NCBI RefSeq assembly: GCF_000315625.1
Contig: NW_005434586.1
Coordinates: 14,790 to 53,677, forward strand
Length of the DNA stretch: 38,888 nucleotides
Source: Guillardia theta CCMP2712
Taxonomy: Eukaryota; Cryptophyceae; Pyrenomonadales; Geminigeraceae
Direction: 5' to 3'
Positions 10,380 to 24,700 of this stretch are shown one piece after another. The translations under genes and the position numbers were made by a program. The notes below the pieces were generated by a model that searched no databases, was not told the origin of the DNA, and saw nothing but the letters and a program-made list of their open reading frames with translations. The first letter of the stretch is position 1, and every line of letters begins with the position of its first letter.

Positions 10380-12270
10380 ATGCACCAGGTGAACATGCAG
10401 GGAGAGGTTTCAGTCTCGCTGGAAAAGGTGAAGGATCTCAAGGCAAGTTGTCGTGACATGGTCTTCTTTTGCTCATGCGTCAGTAGGGCAAAGTTGACTC
10501 TTTCTTGCGTACTCTGGTGGGGAGGGGAGAGAGGAAAGAGAATGACCTGATTGGACAAGACAAGGTTTCAAAGCCCGAGCCGTGTCTCTGTATTGTTTGA
10601 CTCAACTCATAGGGATTGGAACATTTCCTCCTCTGGGATGGATTCAATGAGCGCCTGCAAATGCATCAGGTTGCCATACTTGAGCTTCTTTGCATCTGCC
10701 TCGGATGGTGACAATGATATGGTCTAGGACCCAAAGCTGTCGCGCAAGGATGTACTAAAACACTTCAACGAGAGCGTGTCAAAGGTAATGTGCCTATGTC
10801 TGTGAGCTGAGCAAGACAGAGCCCGTGCCTGACCTGCTTGCGCAGCTTGACGAGATATGCGCGCGCACAAACGAGGTAGTAGGAAGCATGACCACAGAAC
10901 TCATCATCCCCATGGAACTCACGCACAATGCCGGAGAAATTCCTGCAGCAACAGTCTCACGTCTGATCCCCGAAGTTGGTTGAAAGCAAATTGAGGGCTT
11001 TGACCTGACAGTTTGCAAGGTGGAGGCAGCCAACGAGTTGCTGAGCGATGCAGGCAAGGAGCGAATGAAAATGTCCTCCACTCCTTCCATCGCCAAGCAG
11101 CAGGCAGAAAAGTGTGAGGAATGTCGCAGCCGTTATAATGAAACATACAGATGGATACAGCTCAGCACATGCTGGCTACAAGCACTGAGTCGTCCTTGAA
11201 TCGCATCCGCGATTCAATCCGCTCGGTTGTCGCAGGCGCAGGTTTGTTTCCTCTTCACCTGCCGTGGTGGGTTATTTTACCTCAGGGCTGCGCAAGCAAG
11301 CGCGTCGCATGCTGGAGCCAGGTGAGCTTGAGGTGCGAGGATAGGAACCTTGCTCAAGTGCTTGAGCAAGGATGGCATGACCTGGATGCGGAACGAGCCA
11401 TCATCGGAGCTGCACTGGGGGAGAGTGCTCTCAAAGTGATCACAACTTGTCAGGTAAGGCATACTGCACGGCAAGCGGGGAGTGACGCCTGTCTGCAGAA
11501 CTCTGGTTTGAGGTCGATTGACTTCAAGGACAAGGTTGCTGATCCTGTACGATCTCGCGCTGAAACTGTCAACAGGAGCACGAACGTCTTTGGGAAGCAG
11601 CAGAAAAAGTGAAGAACAACAATTTGCTACAGTCCGACCGCCAAGCTTTGAGCACTTTGTTACGCAAGGAGGTGAAGAGGAGGAGGAAAGGAGGAGAGGG
11701 AAGTGACGATTTCCATTCTAGCTGGGAGAAGCAAAGAGACAGCTCATCAACAAGTTGGAACAGCAGGGAAAGAAGAATGCTCCTTGTGACCTTCAAAACA
11801 TGATTGCATCTGTGCTTCTCAAGGTAAACTTCATGTCTCGTGGTGCATCTGACGGAAATGCAGGCAAGACTGCGGCGAGCGTACGAGGCAACGACCAAAG
11901 GTGTGGGCATCCGAACCGAAGCAGGTCCTGCTGGTACCCTGCCGGGCTCTGGAATAGACCCGGTTAAGATCTAGTCTCGGAGTTCCTCCTCTCTGATTGA
12001 CGTTTTGTGCAGAATCGTATGACACAAGCAAACCTTGCGCGAGCTGGGCTGCCGGTACCAAGTTTGGTCATGGAGAGGGGATGGAGAGTGTGGCAGAGAG
12101 ATTGAACGGGTGGGTACGGGGAAGCGGTCAGCTGACGACCCTGGCAGGGAAGAGGAGTGACAGGAGCGTATACAGCAGGCGTCGGTGCGTTGATGATGCG
12201 ATGCTTGCATGTCACGAAGTTGACCACTCGAGCAGGTGCCCAGCCCAACATGGGAAGAAGCATGTACTGA
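10380..12270 (+). CDS. Helical (possibly BAR-like) protein, 16 small exons
   Basis: Exons 10380-10442, 10487-10564, 10613-10669, 10728-10784, 10846-10978, 11012-11113, 11161-11241, 11286-11321, 11371-11453, 11499-11534, 11576-11671, 11722-11823, 11864-11962, 12013-12066, 12148-12184, 12236-12270 add up to exactly 382 codons plus stop. The protein is almost entirely charged helix (LEHFLLWDGFNERLQMHQ, LWEAAEKVKNNNLLQ, EAKRQLINKLEQQGKK) up to about residue 310, then a Gly/Pro-rich tail ending GAQPNMGRSMY. The length and helix pattern fit a BAR/F-BAR-type membrane-curvature module, but no diagnostic residues prove it. Intron 1 starts GCAAGT (GC-AG type). The intron at 10979-11011 is only 33 nt. 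The start is uncertain because the frame is open upstream and a first exon may be missing. Confidence 0.62.
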
Positions 12271-12645
12271 TCCTGACTGCTTGCACCGAATTCATGTTGG
12301 CACGAACATGGTACCATCAAACCCTGGGGGTGGTGAAGGATGTGTAATAGAAGCTCTCAATCATTCTTCTTGTCTTCGTCCGGACTATCTCGCGACCCCC
12401 GATGAGTCTAAACCAGAGTCTTTAGCACACAATCGAGCCAACACGCGGCGATCACCTCATTGCGAATGATTCTAGCATAAAATCTCGACCCGCTGCTTGC
12501 GAGCATGCGACTGTCTCGTCCGACAGGACTGATAATCAAATGCCAGCACGTCAGAACTTTTTCTTTCCCACCCCCTCCTGCCTCCCCTTCTCCTTCCTCT
12601 GTTGTGCAATCCTGACCTCGATTCCGCCATGGTAAGCGCGCGCTC

Positions 12646-12682
<37 letters not shown>

Positions 12683-12715
12683 GTCTCTCTCTGTGTGTCT
12701 GTGTGTGTGTCTTGC
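12271..12715. other. Spacer between convergent genes with GTCT microsatellite
   Basis: Separates two 3' ends. Contains a (GTCT)n run at about 12645-12682 grading into GT/TCT repeats to 12713, directly after the stop codon of the minus-strand gene and so probably in its 3' UTR. No supported gene. Confidence 0.5.
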
Positions 12716-14944
12716 TCACCTGCTCAATCCTGATGACGAGGTCGGCGCACGTCGCATGACGTCATTCTTCCCCATGATTCCTTCTCCCTGGCTCCCCGAG
12801 CTCATGCTTCGGTCGAAGGGCATGATTCCCGGAGCAGCTTCAGCCTCGTCCGATCGCTCTTGGTAGCGATCGTTTCCCCCTCCTCGCCTCGGGCTTACTG
12901 TTCTCCTCGGGCTCACCATAGTGCGCACATGCGAGTGGACGTCAGGCTCCATCGAGCTCGAGAGCTTCTCGCAGAATCCAGCGCTGGGCGATCGGCTGAA
13001 GGGAAGGATCCCGATGGACTCGGAGGAAAGCTTCCCGCTCGTCTCTCGCCTGTACACTCGGTCGCTGTCAGGCACTTCGCGGGCAAACAGCGAGGGGTCG
13101 AATGAAAGGTCTTCCTCGTCTATTGCCGAGCGAATCGAATTCTCGCTCGCCCCCATCAGGTCATCGAGGCGATATGGACTTGTGTTCTTCCCTCCCATAG
13201 CTCCCCACTTGGGCGTTCGCCCATCCACCCGCTTGAATGAATCTTCATCGCGATCCCTCACAAGCATCGGACTTCTGATCCTTCCGTTTCCATCCGAGGA
13301 GCTCGCACTGCGAATGAACTCCTCAAGAATGCTTCCAGATTTGTGCGATGAACTACTCTGAGAGGATGGCATTGCTGAGCTTGGTTTCTGTTTTTCTCAG
13401 ACAATCACTCTCAACAGTCTTTGAGTAAAGCATAATCAACCTCTTTCTGGGCGTCGACTTGAATGTTAGGTTTGGCCTTCTTGCCTTCCTCCGCTCTTCT
13501 GTTTTCTCTCTCTGCTCCATCTGACATAACAGCTCAGGAGGAAGATAGATATGGCGTGCCATTGCGCACCTTTCCCGCTTGTAATGGTCTCGATGGGGGC
13601 AAAGGCGTCAGGAAGAATTCTGAGCAATATGTGAACGACGCAAGCAATCTTGCACGCCGATTGAATATGTTTAAGAATACAAAACTCACTTCAAAAGCTT
13701 CTGATTGCCCTCGAGATCACTCGTGTAGACATCGAGAAAATCATTCACATCAAAGATCCAACACCTGAATCCACAAATGTAAATCTTTGCTCAAGATCTG
13801 ATCTGCGCAAACATGCAGATACTCTACCTGCAATTCTCGTTTGCCACAACATCACAAGACAATTCAAAATCCTTTCGTATAGGAAGGTCTTCCACTTGCT
13901 CCAAATTATATTTCAAAAGATTTGACAGAATTAGGGCAAAAGTAGCTTCTCCAAAAAACTCTCCATTTTTCACTTCAGTAAAAGGAGAACCGTCAAATAT
14001 GACTTTGGCACTTCCTCTTTCCATGAAAAACTGGGAAAAATTAATTGAAAACAAAAATATTTCAGAAAATCTCACCATGTGGCGTCCAATCTGACCAGAT
14101 TCAACAATGACATGACCACTTGTGAATTGGTCGTTCCGCATGTTTGCTAAGCAGGTGGCTTTGCATTCATCCGTCAATTGTTCCATCAGCTCAAATTTGG
14201 ATGACCGAAGGAAGGGAGGAATTCTCAAGCTAAAAGATGGAGAGACTGCAACTTGACCAGGTTTGTCATTAACGTTATCCTTTGGAGCTTGACACACACT
14301 CAACAGCTTCTCCATGTTCACTTTGTTCATAGCGTTGGAAGGATCTGGTCGTGACGTGTCAAAGTTTGTGTCATACATCCGTTGTTGTGTCAAAGTGTTG
14401 TCCCGCATTCTCTGGTCGAAGACGAACCCTCCTGACGGCGTACGAGATTCAGGCGTGAATCCCTCATCACTCACACCTGCCGACATCTCGAAGTCGCTGC
14501 TCGACTCTAGCTTTCGGTGTACACTCCGAGCGATACCTGTGAAGAGATCTTCGCTCTCGCCAGACATACCACGAGGTCTCCCCATCATGGTCATCGAGTG
14601 GGCCGCCGAGTTGGGTGTCTCCATCCTCGACAAGGTTCCCACACGCGAATCTCTGAAGAGCCTTCCTGCGCCCTGAGGTAACACAATCAGCGAGCTGCAG
14701 GTGAAGAGCAAGGCTTGCAAACCTGTGCGATGCTCAACCTCAGCTCCTCCTGCCGCTTACGGAGAGAGGCATCAAGAGCATTCATCCTCCTCGCGATGAA
14801 CGCGAGAAGGAACCCGATAATTGCGAGAAGCAAAATCGCAAGGAAGAGCATCACGTTGGTCAACATTCTTGTTTCCTCCGCAACCTTGGCTTGCACGAGC
14901 AATTTCATACTTGCATCCACGTCTTTCGACAGATCAAACGACAT
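12716..14944 (-). CDS. Membrane-anchored cyclic-nucleotide-binding-domain protein
   Basis: Exons 14944-14723, 14672-14076, 14030-13828, 13764-13690, 13619-13570, 13520-13441, 13387-12716 give 632 residues with all phases matching. Residues 29-52 form one strong transmembrane helix (VMLFLAILLLAIIGFLLAFI) after a short acidic N terminus. A long polar linker follows, then at about residues 230-366 a cyclic-nucleotide-binding beta-roll: FTSGHVIVESGQIGRHMFFM, GSAKVIFDGSPFTEVKNG, EFFGEATFA, and a closing ANENCRCWIFDVNDFLDVY. The phosphate-binding cassette keeps FGE-A, but the Arg that contacts the phosphate in PKA-type domains is not seen, and an insert with Leu/Glu replaces it; ligand binding is therefore doubtful. 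The C-terminal ~220 residues are Ser/Arg-rich with SPRRTVSPRR, a likely phosphorylated disordered tail. Confidence 0.78.
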
Positions 14945-16889
<1,945 letters not shown>

Positions 16890-19800
16890 ATGAACTTTCC
16901 TGGCAAGCTCTTCGATGCATCTGGCGATCCGGCCTTCGACGCTCTTGACTTTGGGGTATCGGGACAGATGCTTTCCTGCGGGAACTCATTCCTCCTTCAA
17001 GGTCAGCATGACAGCGGCAAGCTGATCACAAACAAAGGCCCCCTCTGCTGTGTTGATCGAGGAGTGGAAAGGATGCCAGAGGCCCTGTGGAGCAGTGACC
17101 TGCTTCCTAGGAAGAGAATGTCAGGACAGTTCAGACGATCAACTCTCGATGAATCAGATATAGACATGGTGGACAACGATGGGCAAGATGACATGTCGGA
17201 AGAATCAACATACTTGCTCCGATACCAGGAGCATTGTATGGGAAACTGTTTGGATTCATTCATCCTTGATGATGAAGATGTTATTGTGGCCCAGGTAGAC
17301 GTTGCACACAGTGATTTGAAGCTGTCGAAGCTTGAGAACTTACAAGGCTTTGAGTCGATAAGACTGCGTCCTTTACTACAACAAGATGCGTGCCATGGCA
17401 AGGCAAACACCAAAACCCTCATGCGTGATGAGATCTATGAGCTAGCAAGCACATTACCATTTCACAAAAAAATACGTTCAGACCAAACCTGTCTGTTTGC
17501 AACAAGACGATCAAGGTCAGTGGTGGAGATGAGCACGGAGTTGATGAGGAGGAGGATGATTGAGATTGTGAATGTGACGAATGTCAGTGTTGATGATTTT
17601 GAGATTTGACCTTGAAGGAATTTAAATGCTAATATGAATAGAAAATCGATTGCATATGTTGGCATGATAGCGATTGAGATGTTGCTCTAGCTCTAGCTCC
17701 CGCTCCCGCTTCTCGCTTTTTGTTAATGTCAAAGGAGATAATTGCTCTGAAGATAAGTTGCGACGGTTTTATCGTGTGCCACAGTTCTGCTGATTTTGAG
17801 TTGCAAGGCGTGTTGAGTTTGTCTCGTGCGAGTTGAAAAGGGAAGACGGCAAGGTCTGTGTGCAGAGGAAACAGGAAGCTCATCACCAGCTGGACAACGA
17901 GGAGACTTCCAAGAGCAGAGCGACCTGCTGCGTGTCTTTCAATCCCTTCTGGCAGGAGGAGGCTTGTATCCTCAACACAGACGGGACTGTTGACATCTGG
18001 GATGCTTTCTCGGAGACCGTTGTCGGGTACAGCGGCATGGGAGAGGACGCAAGGGCTGCGGCAGTGCTCGAACAGCCCAACGCGTCACAGGATGCTGTCG
18101 CCTTTCTCCGCAAGCTTGTCCTTCCTTTCGGCCACTGCGTCTGGGGGGCGCATCCTCGAACTGTCCTCTGCTGCCAACCCTACAGGATCTCCCTCCTCGA
18201 CCTGCGAAGCTCTTCCTCCTCCTCCGAACTTTTGCGGATGCCGAACCATATGCTGGGGCAGACAGGGAGATTGTTCTCCTTGTGTGGTGGAAGAGATGTA
18301 GACGGTCGGAACAGCCACGAGTTCATCGTCAGCTCCTCCTCCTTACTCTGCCTCTTTGACATCCGGCAACCCGCCATACCGCTGTTGCGCTGGCTTCACC
18401 ATCAGGAGTTCGATCCTCCTCGTCACCTGCTGCAGTTTCAGTCAAGTCACAAGTCAGTGGAGGAGGCAAAACTTCTCCTCACCGGCTCGTATCAGTGGGG
18501 AGAGATCGTGTGCTACCAGCATGGCAGGTTCGCGGAGGACGCAGCTCCTTGCTCCCTGGGCCTTCCGCACAAAGTGTTCTCCATCGGAGATACCAACCTT
18601 GTTATCCCCAGCAGGAGCTTCCGAGGCAGGCCCGGAGAAGCCTGCAGACGGGTAGAGCTGAGGAGAACTTCTGAGAAGCAGGAGGTGCGAGACTTGAGAA
18701 CCCTGAGCGGACTTTCCTTCTCATGGCAGCCATCTGCCGTCCCCTCCTCCTCCCTCGCCTCTTCCATGGAACTTGGACTCGTTCTTCAGTGCTCACAGTA
18801 CGGAGAAGTTTTCGTTCAGAAGGTTGCAGCTCAAGGAGAAGAGGAAAGATCCTCTGGGGATCAGCTGGGCAGCTGGGCAGCTGAAGGAGCTCCTGACTCG
18901 CCGCAAACTGCCAGGCGGGCCTCATCGAAGAGACAGGAGGCAGGCGAACAAAACCCCGAAGGATATGCTGGGGACGATGAGGAAGGAGCAGGAGCAAAAT
19001 CTCTTCCAGCAGCGTACAACGAGGCTTTGCGAGTGATGGTGTCAACGATGAAGAAGGAAGATGTCGCGGTCAGAAGACAAAGCAGAGCAAAAGCTTTGCG
19101 GACGATGAACATGAAGAAGGAAATTTTCTTGTTTCTCTTTTCCTTCCAGCACTCTCTTCTGCCCTCCCTCCTTTTCTCGTCAATCTCTCCTCGCTGCTCG
19201 TTCCTCGATCTTGATCATACCTCCTCACTGGTCTAACGGCTCAGCAGGTCTTTGAGTTCGGGTTGGGTCTGAGAGACTTTGACGGGAAGGTGAGCAAGGG
19301 AGCGAGACTTCCCGAGCCCTTGATCCTCCGAAGCAGGTAGAACAGAGGAGGAGATGATTGTGTGAGAAGAAACAAGCGGAACGAAAGAGTGGAGGGGGGG
19401 GGGGGGCGGGAGGGGGCGATGGGGGAAGGGAAGCGAGGAAGGGAAGTTGACATCGCTTGGCAGGTCATGTGAGTCATGCGGGTCAAAGTCTCGCTCGCAT
19501 CCTTTGCTCACGTGCTGCTGGTGTAACGCCTGCTGGCACACCTCCTGCTTGAGCTGCGGCCTTGCCCCCCCCGATTGGACTTGCGCATCCTGCTCAGGAG
19601 TAGAGGAAAGAGGAGCGGGAGGTATGCAGGGAGGAGAGAGGAGGAGGCAGTACGGCCCGTGGATGGCTGTTGATCTCTCCTTGAGCCAAAACATCTTCCA
19701 AGGAATCCTGAAGGAGCAAGGCAATAGGACTAGCGCTGGAGGAGCAAGAGGAACAGCGGGGGAGGAGTGGCAAGGAGGAGTGGCAAGAAGGGCGAAGGAG

Positions 19801-21644
19801 GAGGATGCGGAGCTTCTGTCGCTTCTCCTCCCCTTTCTCTCCATCCCCCGAACAATGTTGGACATCCTGCTGTTCCTCTCCCCCAAGGATGCGACCGGAG
19901 GCTTCACCCTCCTCGACCTCAACGACTTCCTTCACCGAGCTGTCGAGGAGCATCGCAAGGTGAGGGACAAGAGCCTAGCACAAGCTGACGAGGAATCAGG
20001 TCATGCTGGTGGAGAGCCGAGGGAGAGCAGCGGCAACGACCTTGCAAGCTGCTTTGCAGATGCAGGAGGAACGAGGCATAGAAGATGGAGCGAGGTGCGA
20101 TCGAGTCTCACAGAGAAGATGGATGATGAGATGGCAGGGGCGAGGAGGAGAGGAGGGGGAGAGATCTGATGGTGAGTATGACCTGCCGTGTCTACGCACA
20201 GAGGAGAGACACTCTCCTGCCTCCGCCTCCTCGCAGTGCAGACAGAAGGAGATGCAAGACGATGGCAGCGATGTCGAGGCTCGCAGAGGAGGAGGGAGCG
20301 TTTAACCCCAGGAGGTTCAGTAGGCTGTCGCATCGGTCTCGCACAAGGTTCAGTCATGAGGATGTAAGAAGAGCTTCTGTCCTACCTTCCCCCGCCTCCC
20401 CCTCTTCCTCTTTGACTCGTCTGTGCTCGCATGTTCCTCGCCTTGCCTTCCTCCTGCTGCCTTCCTCTCACCAGCCGCAGGTCGTGAATATCTTCAGCCT
20501 CCGCCCCCCCTGGAGGTGAGCGGGTGTGTCAGGCTCTCGCCTCCTCTGATGCCCTGCAGGTATCGCGACAGACCCGACGGATCCGTCGAACTTCTTCCGA
20601 CCTCACAGGAGAGCCAGCGAGCGGCGACGTCGCTCATGCTCGAACTTGCCAGCAAGTATCACGTGTACTTTGGTACCATCCGCGACATCTGGATGAAGAA
20701 GGTCCCCGTCCCTCCCTCCCTCCTCCCTCCCTCCTCGTCTTGGTACCCCTTCTCCGCCCTGTTTTTATCACTTACTTCCTCAACCTCGTTTGCATCTCTT
20801 CACCTTACTGGTCTACTCCTCTTGTCACCTTTCCGACTCGTCCCTTCGCAACCTTGTCTCGCCTCCCCGCCTCCTCGCCCCCTCTCCTTATCTCCTCCCC
20901 CTTTTTCTCTTCCTCTCCTCCTCTCCTCCTCTCCTCCAACTCCAACTCCTCCAACTCCTCCCACTCCTCTTCTTATCGCAACCCGTTCTTCAGAAGCACG
21001 CAAAGACCCTGCAGCAGCATTGCTCCTCTTCCCACGTTGATGGCGTGGATCCTGTGGAGATCATGGAGCGGTTGAATATCAACGAGGAGGAGAAGCAACG
21101 GGAGGAAGAGAAACAGGGAGGACAGGAGGGGCAGGGAGAGGACAACACACTCGACGAGAGACGGGCGGATGATGGTGAGGACGAAAGGACAAGGCAGGCC
21201 GACGGATCTGAGGAGCAGGATGCTCTTATGACCCTTGTAAATCGACTTGAGAGGGAGTGGGAGGAGACTCATCCTTCTTTTCGCTCGATAACCTCAGAGG
21301 GTGCGCTTCTCCTCCTTGTCCTCCTCTGCCTTCTCCTCCTCCTCCTCCTTGTCCACTGCCTCTCTCTTCCTTCCATCCTCTCTATCTACTTCATCCTGAA
21401 TGCTTTCACAGCTCGTCGTCCCAAAGACACGCACAGCAAGGAGCAGATGCTTCATCCGCCCTCCTCCCTCCCTTCCTCCCGTGACCCCCCTGGCAAGTCA
21501 GGCACGAGCTCGCTCCTGCAGGACAGTCCAGCTATCTCTGCCAGACCCTCCCTGCTCAAGAGCCCGACTGCGACCCCGGTGAAGCGAAACCTCTCGCGCA
21601 TCCGGCGACAGTCAGGCGCCATGGGGGGAGGAAGCGGCTTCTAG
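16890..21644 (+). CDS. TAF1C-like RNA polymerase I factor with PHD finger
   Basis: TAF1C/Rrn6 is the beta-propeller subunit of the Pol I promoter selectivity factor (SL1/TIF-IB, core factor). The start MNFPGKLFD resembles the TAF1C N terminus. The region 17818-19060 matches propeller segments: NPFWQEEACILNTDGTVDIW, WGAHPRTVLCCQPYRISLLD, CLFDIRQPAIPLLRW, GLVLQCSQYGEVFVQKV. Later exons join in phase: 19245-19336, 19464-19959, 20000-20171, 20242-20363, 20481-20515, 20560-20701, 20994-21300, 21412-21644. The 19464 exon opens with a C4HC3 PHD finger (CESC, CCWC, H, C, then WTCASC). The end, RRQSGAMGGGSGF, fits the basic tail ending GF of TAF1C/Rrn6. Unresolved: the joins across about 17515-17817 and 19033-19244. 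Two adjacent genes remain possible; I favour one. Confidence 0.65.
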
Positions 21645-21750
21645 GTGGCCGATGGGAGGTAGAGGGGGAGAGTCAGTCACTCGCGGAGGAGGTGGAAGAG
21701 ACAGGCAGGAAGGGTAGCCGGGATGAGGTATATACAGAATTAATGTACAG
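21645..21750. other. Short spacer between convergent 3' ends
   Basis: Only 106 bp separate the stop codons of the TAF1C-like gene (+) and the propeller/helical-protein gene (-). Their 3' UTRs probably overlap. No element recognised. Confidence 0.5.
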
Positions 21751-24700
21751 TCAGTGATAGTGATCGAGCTCCTTCTGAAGCAGCGCATGAATGCTGTCGC
21801 CCTCCTCGAAGAGCGCACGAGCATTGGAAAGCCATCGCCTGCGAGAAAGTCACGCTGGACCGCCTCCCCTTCCTTTCCCTCCTGCCTCCTTTCTTGCTCT
21901 CCCCTCTCCCTTTCTCATCCTACGTCCATCTCGCTCTCTCTCCTCCCGCGTTCCCACCTTTTCCATTCATGCACAGCAGCCTCTCTCCCCTGCCCTCTCC
22001 CGATATCCTCTGTGTCCTCTCGCCTGCGTCCTCGTCAGCTTGATGCACAAGTGCGGAAAGAGAGGGATCGATAAGGAGAGCAGCGAGGGAGGAGGAGAAA
22101 GCAGAGAAGGAGAAGCGAGAGAGAGAAGGCAGCAAGGAGGGCAGGAAGGAAGATAAGGCAGAGAGGGAGGAGGTGGAGGGAGAGAAAGTAGAGAGGAAGG
22201 AGGGGAGATGTTCACCTGTGAGGAAGAGAATCTCCGACCATGTCTGAGAACAGTCGAAGGAGACGAGCGGGCCGGTGGGATAGCGTGATGTGTCGATGAA
22301 GTTGATTCCTCATCTCAGGAAGTCGCAAAAGACACTCGTTATCCCTGATAGATTGTCAGATACATCCAAAATAGTCCCATCGTTGTCGTCGTCGTCGTCA
22401 TCGTCATCATCAGATCATGTTGCTTCTGACCTGCATTCTGCGGCTGCCGCAGCCAAGTCATCCGCAGCCTCCGGCGAGATCATAAAGTTTGAAATCCAGA
22501 ACCCTTGAGTCTGCAAGGGAAGAAAAGTTCAAGACGGAGCGAGAGAGGGAGAAGCGAAAAGGAGAGCGAAGCGGCTAGTCTACGAGCAACCAAAGCTTGA
22601 ATAGAAAGGGAAGGGACAGCAGCGGGGAGGAGAGAAAGAACATTCTTAGCATGTCCGTCTCTCACCATGTGCCTCTCGATAGGGGTTGTAATGTCTCCGG
22701 CAAGCAGCTCCAGTGATTTGAACCACCTCCTTCCCTCCGCCTGCCCGCAGTCTCGTCTGACTTGTAACACCTGACAAGCGATAAGTTGCGATGTTGGAAG
22801 CCGGGGGAGGGACAGAAGGAGGGACAGAAGGAGGGGGAGAGGAGAAGGGGGGGGGGGCAGGAGAGGAGGAGGACAGCAAGGGGGTGCAAGGGAGGACCTT
22901 CACTTGTGCCTCTTCCAGCTTGAGTTGCTCGAAGCTGAGCTCTTCGCCTTCTCCAGCCGTCTGACTTTCAAGATGCGGCTGGTTGGTTCTCTCAGACGAG
23001 CTCGCAGAAAAACTCCCGTGCTCTTGCAAATCCGCCTGGGTACAAAGATCACGCTCCTATTTGTTCCCCCTGTTCATAATGCTCCTCCTGCTCTTGATTT
23101 TGCTCCTCTCTCTCTCCCTCCGAGTCTCGGAATTGTCGCTAATTCCCTTCTCTCATTCACCAGTCTCACACTCAGCTACTCGTTCTCCTGGAATAAATTC
23201 TAGAATTCTCCTCTCACCTGGTTATAAGCTGCAGTCGCCAGAAGGAGAGAGAGATAATCGTGAGCTGCCTCCTGTAACCGTTGATCATCCGAGGAGCCAA
23301 GGAGCAAGCAAGATGTGAGTCAAGCGCAAGAGAGAAGAAACAATGAAAACACTGTGAAGGATGTAGGAAAGCATAAGAAGAGGAAAAGATCACAGAAAGG
23401 CTGAGGAACGATAAGAGATGATGACACAAACCTCTCGGTATGGACGGTCTTTGGTTGATATCTGAACGCCCTTGTCCCTGATTAGCAGCTGGTACAAGGC
23501 TGACTTGCACAGAGCTCTGGTAACAGCTGGCCATTTCGATGTCCGCGACCCATGCAGGTACCAGACTCGCATCGGGATGTTGTTTTCAACCTGCTCGCAA
23601 GTCATCAGCCTCAGTCTCTCACATCCAAAACGTCCACCAGCTCTGCGCAGATCAAGACATTGCCACTGCAAGCTAGGCGTGCCGATTCGACGAAGGTAAG
23701 CCCCATGTGAAAGAGCTGGCCCATACCCCCGCCCGCTAGCTGCCTCAAGCTCACGTCCTCAAATAATCCCACAGTGTCCAGCGACGTCGAGATGAAGTAG
23801 TCGGCATTTCGCGTTGGCCTGCGCGTCCTCAGCAAGACGATTCTTGGGTCGCGGATGGACGCCACTTTGATGCATTTCTCAAAGACGAGGTACAGGAACA
23901 CCTCGTCCCCATGGAAGGAGCAGAGAGCTTCAAACATCGGAATGTTCCAGGCCACTGTTTCATCTTCATAGAGGATCAGTGACAGATTGTTTCCTTTCAG
24001 TCTTAAAATTCCGAGAGGAATAGCCTTCTGCCGAGATTGCACAGGTATAATAAATGATAGTGTGCGAACATCCTTTTCCTGGTACGAAACAGCCTGGTCG
24101 TGGGAAAAGCTCCAAGCACAATGAAAGTTTTCATCAACGTAATGTACAGTAGATCCATTCGAAAAAGCAATCGAGGCAGAAATCTCTGAGATGAAAAATA
24201 CCTGAATAACATTCAGAAAACGCTACAAAGCAAAAAGTGATTTACATGTTTTGCGTCACATGCTTTCTTTTGAAACGAAATGCTGGGTTTGAATTAGCAA
24301 CTTGTACTGTCAGAAGATGTGCGCACCTTTGCAACCCTTGCAAGGAACCCTCCTTCGAAATGAGGATATGGATACCAGAGCATGTGGCCACTGCTACCTT
24401 GTGCTCATTTCCTTCCCTTATTGACATACAAGATATCGCTTCTTGAGCAGGGTGGCGCCAGACTCTTGTAGTAGTTTCGCTCCAAGGAGCCTCAGAATCG
24501 ACTGAGCTGTAAACTTTGACGTAGCCATCTTGATCAGCAGCAAAAATTTCATTGCTGACTGAGACGTGAAGAGCGTTAATCCGATTGTTGGATGGAAACT
24601 GATTCACGACGGTTGCCTTCTTCAGGCAGTAGATAGACAAGGAGTGATTGACATACGCCCCGATCGACCCTCTCCAGCAGTTCACGCCTAAGACCAGCTC

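Noticed and set aside
20740-21640. Ser/Pro/Leu-rich frames within the TAF1C-like gene
   Set aside because: They read through pyrimidine-rich introns; exon phases support the other frame ending in SGF.
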